Of a DNA stretch of 64,000 nucleotides, positions 60,660 to 64,000 are shown one piece after another. Position numbers and translations under genes: made by a program. The notes under the pieces were generated by a model, which had not been told where the DNA came from, ran no database searches, and worked only from the letters and a program-made list of their open reading frames with translations. Source of the DNA: CAVYXZ01 sp965223835 (lineage in GTDB: Bacteria > Chloroflexota > Anaerolineae > Aggregatilineales > Phototrophicaceae); assembly GCA_965223835.1 (NCBI GenBank), contig OZ245023.1:248001-312000 (forward strand), read 5' to 3'. Positions within the stretch are counted from its first letter, which is position 1; every line of letters begins with the position of its first letter.

Positions 60660-61224
60660 TTACTTACCGGATGAAGCATTTAGCAATCAGTGGTAAAGTT
60701 CGTTTCTTACCGTTTCCGCCAATCAGAATTGGCGGCCCACCACTTCTCTGAGGTCGTGGGAGCAGTAAGGCGTCGCGTAGTTGGAAGAATTCGCCTTCAA
60801 ATGTAACGGGTTGATCACTTTTCAGAAGACGCGTGATCACCTCTAGACCTTCTTCGAACCTTTTATAACGAGTTGGTATATTTCCTAAAGAATAGCCCCA
60901 TGTCTCATGTTCATGAACCTGCCATCCGGTACCAAGCCCCAATATCATGCGACCACCGCTGAGGTCATCAAGTGCTGCGGCCTGTCGAGCCAACATCACA
61001 GGATGTTGAAATGATAAGGGTGAGACAAGCGGGCTAAAATGGACCTGTTTTGAGTTACTTGCTAGATAGGTTAGGGATGTTATCAACTCTATGGTGGGCT
61101 TATTGATGGGGAAATGATCTGCTCGATATAGTCCTGCATAACCAAGTTCTTCGACTTCTCGTACGTATCGCTTCCAATGAGCCCAAGTAAGCCCACCAGT
61201 TTCCACGGAGATTGATATTTGCAC

Positions 61225-61469
61225 GAAATACCTCCTTGAGTTCAGTAAGTTTGCACCCAAGAATATCTAACTATTTGAATTGTGGCGAAAGATTCATAAG
61301 GCTTCAAAACTATTGCGCTATTAGAAAAATAAGTCGGAGAAGAGGATAAGTCCTTAGAAGGCCCTGAGTCCGATGCTATTGGTTTTAATAATAGAGGACA
61401 CTACTTCTAACACGAAAATCGGCCAGTATTACCGTCCTTGTGATATTTTGAGTTGACAACTCGGTGTAA
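61225..61469. other. AT-rich spacer, no gene seen
   Basis: These 245 bases carry the ribosome site of the broken LLM gene and AT-rich sequence. No coding, RNA or repeat feature can be supported. Confidence 0.45.
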
Positions 61470-61649
61470 TCAACCCTTTACGGTGTAAAATCTGATCGCA
61501 GCCACCCTGCCCCCAACACCGCTATGACTGCCCACATGTTGCACTGCAGTCGTGAACGTGGTTGGAACGTGAACGAGATCGACGCGCCATCTAACCTTGA
61601 GGAAGCGAACCCCGAACGGTTGGCCCACCTTTTGCTGGCACTCGTGTAA
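61470..61649 (+). pseudogene. possible alpha/beta-hydrolase C-terminal remnant
   Basis: The frame from 61470 to TAA at 61647-61649 is open and reads CSRERGWNVNEIDAPSNLEEANPERLAHLLLAL. This resembles the end of alpha/beta hydrolases, in which EIDxxHxxxxxxPExLAxLLL holds the catalytic histidine; here that histidine is replaced. There is no start near the beginning and a stop just before it. It is most simply a decayed gene end. Confidence 0.35.
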
Positions 61650-62259
61650 GGTAGGCGTGATGGCGATTACTCCCGGCTGCATCGCGCCAACAATGATTAC
61701 GCGATCTGCCATGATTCGTTAATTACATATATCACCTTTAGTGGAGAAAGCGTTTACTTTCTTCATTAACTTCACATAAAATCAAGGAAACGGAGAGGAA
61801 ACATTAAAAATGGTATTGATTTATAATCTCCCTCAAATGCTACACCGTCGCCACTAACACGGGCGAATCGCGGTGGCCGTCTCGATTCCCGCCTGGCCTA
61901 TTGCAACTCACCGCAGTAGTCCAGTGAGACCTGGCCTGGGGTGCATAAATTTCTCCGATTTTGGTCAACTCTCCTTTTGCAAATTGACATGCTTAAGACG
62001 CTAGCAACGCCATTGTTGCCTTATCGTCAACATTTACGGTAAGTGTTTCGCTATTCGACGATTCATTTATCCGGAGGAGAACTCAACTTCATCCATTGTA
62101 ATCAGATCAGTATCGGAAGCTTTGATGGACCGCCAGGGAGCCTCACAGCCGCAACCATTATAGAAATGACTTCTTTTTGATACTCTCGTTCCATCGGGTC
62201 ACGATCCTGGCAATATCGGAGTATCAACCACAAACCCGAATTACGTTGAGGCAGGGATG
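61650..62259. other. gene-free spacer of about 600 bases
   Basis: No gene, RNA or repeat is supported. The part next to 62260 includes a purine-rich site (GCAGGGATG) that is the probable ribosome site of the kinase gene. The composition is AT-richer than its neighbours and frames are frequently closed, so it may be decayed DNA. Confidence 0.45.
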
Positions 62260-64000
62260 ATGGGTAAATTATTGCATGTGCTTATGGTGGCCGCTTCCGA
62301 GTCTGTTATCCTCCCGATTGTTCAGGAACTTCGGCAACACTATTTTACGGTGACCTATGCTCGGGTCGACAACGCCTACGACCTGCGTAACGCGCTCGAT
62401 ACGCAGCATTGGGATCTCATTATTGCCGATGATACCGTCCACCACTTCAGCGCGTCAGCCGTGTTAGCCATCTTCCGCAACGGATCGCTCCACACACCAT
62501 TCATCGTGTTATCCGAGCATGACGATGCCGCCGCTGTGGTCATTGCCATCAAGGCCGGGGCACATGAGTTCATCCCCAGAGGTCGTTATGACCGGGCAGT
62601 TCCAACCATCACGCGCGAATTGAACGGCAACGTGAACGGCAATCATAACGGTCATAAAACTGAACAAACAACGACGCTAGAGATCGCGGGCGATGAACGT
62701 TTCCGGTTGCTGCTGGAGGCAGCGCCAGAGGCGGTCATCATCACCGATACCATTGGTCATATCCTGCAGGCGAATACCCATGCTGAGACAACATTTGGTT
62801 ATGTGCAGGCCGAAATGATCAACCAGCCGATCGAGATGTTGCTGCCGGAACGCTTCCGTATGAATCATATTGCTTATCGTGATAACTTCATGGATGCACC
62901 CAGCGCCCGGGTCATGGGGGCTGGACGCGAATTATGGGGGCGGCGCAAGGACGGCAGCGAGTTTCCGATTGAAGTCGGGCTGAACGCCGTTGAGACATCG
63001 GCGGGCATGAATGTCGCTTGCTTTGTAACCGATATTTCCGCCCGCCATATGATCGAAGCCCAATTGCAATATCAAGCGACTCTGCTGAAGATGATCTCCG
63101 AAGCTATTTTTTCCACCGACCTGGATGGACGCATTATGAGTTGGAATCCGGGGGCCGAACGCATCTATGGCTGGCCCGCTGCCGCCGTGATCGACAAAAA
63201 GCTGAATGATGTCATTTTGACGGAATATATCAACACAACCGAAGCGGCGGCCCTGCTCGAATTAAACAAAAGTGGGCAGTGGCAGGGCGAGGTTGTGCAA
63301 CAAACGCACGATGGTGTTCCCATCTATGTGCTGTCTTCCATCGTTTTTGTGACCGACGACCAGGGCGAACCAACCGGTATGGTGGCGGTCAATCGCGACA
63401 TTACTGAACGCAAACGGGCCGAGTCCGCGTTACGGCAATCGGAAAGCCGGTTTGGGGCCATTTTCCACCGCAGCCCGGTACCGATCACGATCACCCGACT
63501 GGCGGATGGGCGCACGGTGGCGGTCAATAAAGCGTTCGAATTGTTAACCGGGTTTAAGCGTACCGAGTTGATTGGCGGCAAAGCGCTGGAACGGGGGCTG
63601 TGGGTTGACCCGCAGCAGCGGGTTGAGCTTATCAATGAGGTTGTTTCTCAGGGTGGCGTGAGCAGTCGTGAGTTCTCCCTGCGCAATCGCAAGGGTGACA
63701 CCCTATTAACCCTCATCTCGATTGATCTGGTTGATCTGGATAACGGCCCCCATCTGGTGGATATTATTGTCGACATCACCGATCATCAGCAGATGGAGCG
63801 GGACCTGCTCGAATCGGAACGGCGTCGGCTGGAGCTGGAAGCCGAGCATGAGGTCCTTACTTTAAAAGAACGCTTCATTACCCTGGCCTCACATGAATTT
63901 CGCACGCCGCTGGCAATTATCGCATCGTCGGCAGAACTGGTGAAATTTTATCATGATCGTATGTCGACAGAACGGCAGTTGGAACATATTCAAGAAGTGC
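62260..64000 (+). CDS. multi-PAS sensor histidine kinase, 3' end missing
   Basis: The frame is open from ATG 62260 to the window edge (580 codons). Order: a receiver-like N domain (about 1-120; LIIADDTVHHF, then HEFIPRGR where the usual lysine is arginine), then PAS domains at about 145-260 (FRLLLEAAPEAVIITD), 270-390 (MISEAIFSTDLDGRIMSWN) and 395-510 (FGAIFHRSPVPITITR). The phospho-histidine is in TLASHEFRTPLAI at the end. There are no membrane segments, so it senses in the cytoplasm. The ATPase domain lies outside the window. Confidence 0.87.
   Translation, partial: MGKLLHVLMVAASESVILPIVQELRQHYFTVTYARVDNAYDLRNALDTQHWDLIIADDTVHHFSASAVLAIFRNGSLHTPFIVLSEHDDAAAVVIAIKAGAHEFIPRGRYDRAVPTITRELNGNVNGNHNGHKTEQTTTLEIAGDERFRLLLEAAPEAVIITDTIGHILQANTHAETTFGYVQAEMINQPIEMLLPERFRMNHIAYRDNFMDAPSARVMGAGRELWGRRKDGSEFPIEVGLNAVETSAGMNVACFVTDISARHMIEAQLQYQATLLKMISEAIFSTDLDGRIMSWNPGAERIYGWPAAAVIDKKLNDVILTEYINTTEAAALLELNKSGQWQGEVVQQTHDGVPIYVLSSIVFVTDDQGEPTGMVAVNRDITERKRAESALRQSESRFGAIFHRSPVPITITRLADGRTVAVNKAFELLTGFKRTELIGGKALERGLWVDPQQRVELINEVVSQGGVSSREFSLRNRKGDTLLTLISIDLVDLDNGPHLVDIIVDITDHQQMERDLLESERRRLELEAEHEVLTLKERFITLASHEFRTPLAIIASSAELVKFYHDRMSTERQLEHIQEV

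Larger units (their letters stand above)
59554..60678 (+). mobile_element. IS630-type insertion sequence, 1125 bases
   Basis: The ends are a perfect 15-base inverted repeat: TGCTTCATCCGGTAA (59554-59568) and TTACCGGATGAAGCA (60664-60678). TTTAG flanks both sides (59549-59553 and 60679-60683) and restores the interrupted frame when one copy is removed. Since IS630-family elements usually duplicate TA, the true duplication may be the TA inside this string. Two overlapping transposase frames fill the element. A near match to the right end stands alone at 23021-23035. Confidence 0.88.
59111..61224 (-). pseudogene. LLM-class oxidoreductase split by IS630-type element
   Basis: Two pieces of one gene flank the insertion. 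The 5' piece (61224 back to 60679) starts at GTG 61224, with AGGAGG seven bases upstream, and codes QISISVETGGLTWAHWKRY and LGLGTGWQVHEHE. The 3' piece (59553 back to 59111) continues it. Joined across the 5-base repeat, the frame reads LIAK-YADIHNAFWQTPEM without a gap. It was an LLM-type flavin or F420 enzyme of about 330 residues, now presumably inactive. The insertion looks recent because no other damage is seen. Confidence 0.88.

Noticed and set aside
61470..61712. Minus-strand open frame of 80 codons
   Set aside because: The plus strand of the same region reads better as a hydrolase remnant; the minus frame has no family feature or ribosome site.

Overview
The window looks like chromosomal DNA from a free-living Chloroflexota-type bacterium (Anaerolineae or Phototrophicales-like). 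This is inferred from the gene mix, not from a marker: LLM/F420-type oxidoreductases, an F420-dependent-reductase-like protein, enolase-superfamily sugar enzymes, AlkZ-like proteins, TIR-FGE fusions, and many exported proteins with Asn-Gly or Pro-rich tails. Base composition is moderate, with AT-richer islands at about 760-1010 and 1500-1800, at 17660-18600 and at 61260-62250. No rRNA, tRNA or CRISPR array was found.

Layout. 1-10.2 kb: end of a PPOX flavoprotein, a TIR-FGE fusion, an M20 peptidase, an LLM oxidoreductase, GNAT and P-loop proteins, a coupled peptidoglycan-sugar kinase pair (anmK plus a MurK/NagK-like kinase) and a second TIR-FGE fusion. 10.2-14 kb: a minus-strand signalling operon made of a PhnD-like binding protein, a histidine kinase, two single-domain response regulators and a STAS-like protein. 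14-19.4 kb: exported proteins, a TPR protein with an injection-system-type N-terminal tag, an aldo/keto reductase, a secreted FGE-fold protein, and a small protein/HNH nuclease pair. 19.4-30.9 kb: metabolic genes (Gfo/Idh/MocA, ceramidase-like, cupin, glutamate dehydrogenase, cobyric acid synthase, AlkZ-like) and a ribbon-helix-helix regulator with a clear operator. 31-34 kb: a GT39-like membrane enzyme and a GT2-methyltransferase fusion. 34-41 kb: sugar-acid catabolism genes around an unusual M23-SH3-GH5 fusion. 41-47 kb: a phage-like three-gene unit with a LamG protein, then three separately terminated exported proteins, one with an exact Flp-type prepilin motif. 47-58 kb: a sulfatase, two 2-hydroxyacid dehydrogenases, a PAAR-like tip protein, dodecin, a lactonase, a tagged protein with two HExxH motifs, a sugar isomerase, a P-domain protein and a phosphoesterase. 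58-62 kb: a tyrosine recombinase and an LLM gene cut by an IS630-type element. 62.2 kb to the end: a multi-PAS histidine kinase that runs off the window.

How the parts may work together. Three threads stand out. First, two TIR-FGE paralogues share a promoter-like box (GTATACTCAAC) about 40-45 bases before their starts. All three FGE folds in the window lack the catalytic cysteines, so they cannot be the maturase for the Cys-type sulfatase at 47.1 kb. Second, a PAAR-like spike protein and two proteins with the LQxxIGNQ tag known from extracellular contractile injection systems are scattered here without any sheath or baseplate genes, which suggests dispersed cargo and tip genes served by a system encoded elsewhere. 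Third, the window holds many polysaccharide and sugar-acid enzymes typical of a heterotroph feeding on complex polymers.
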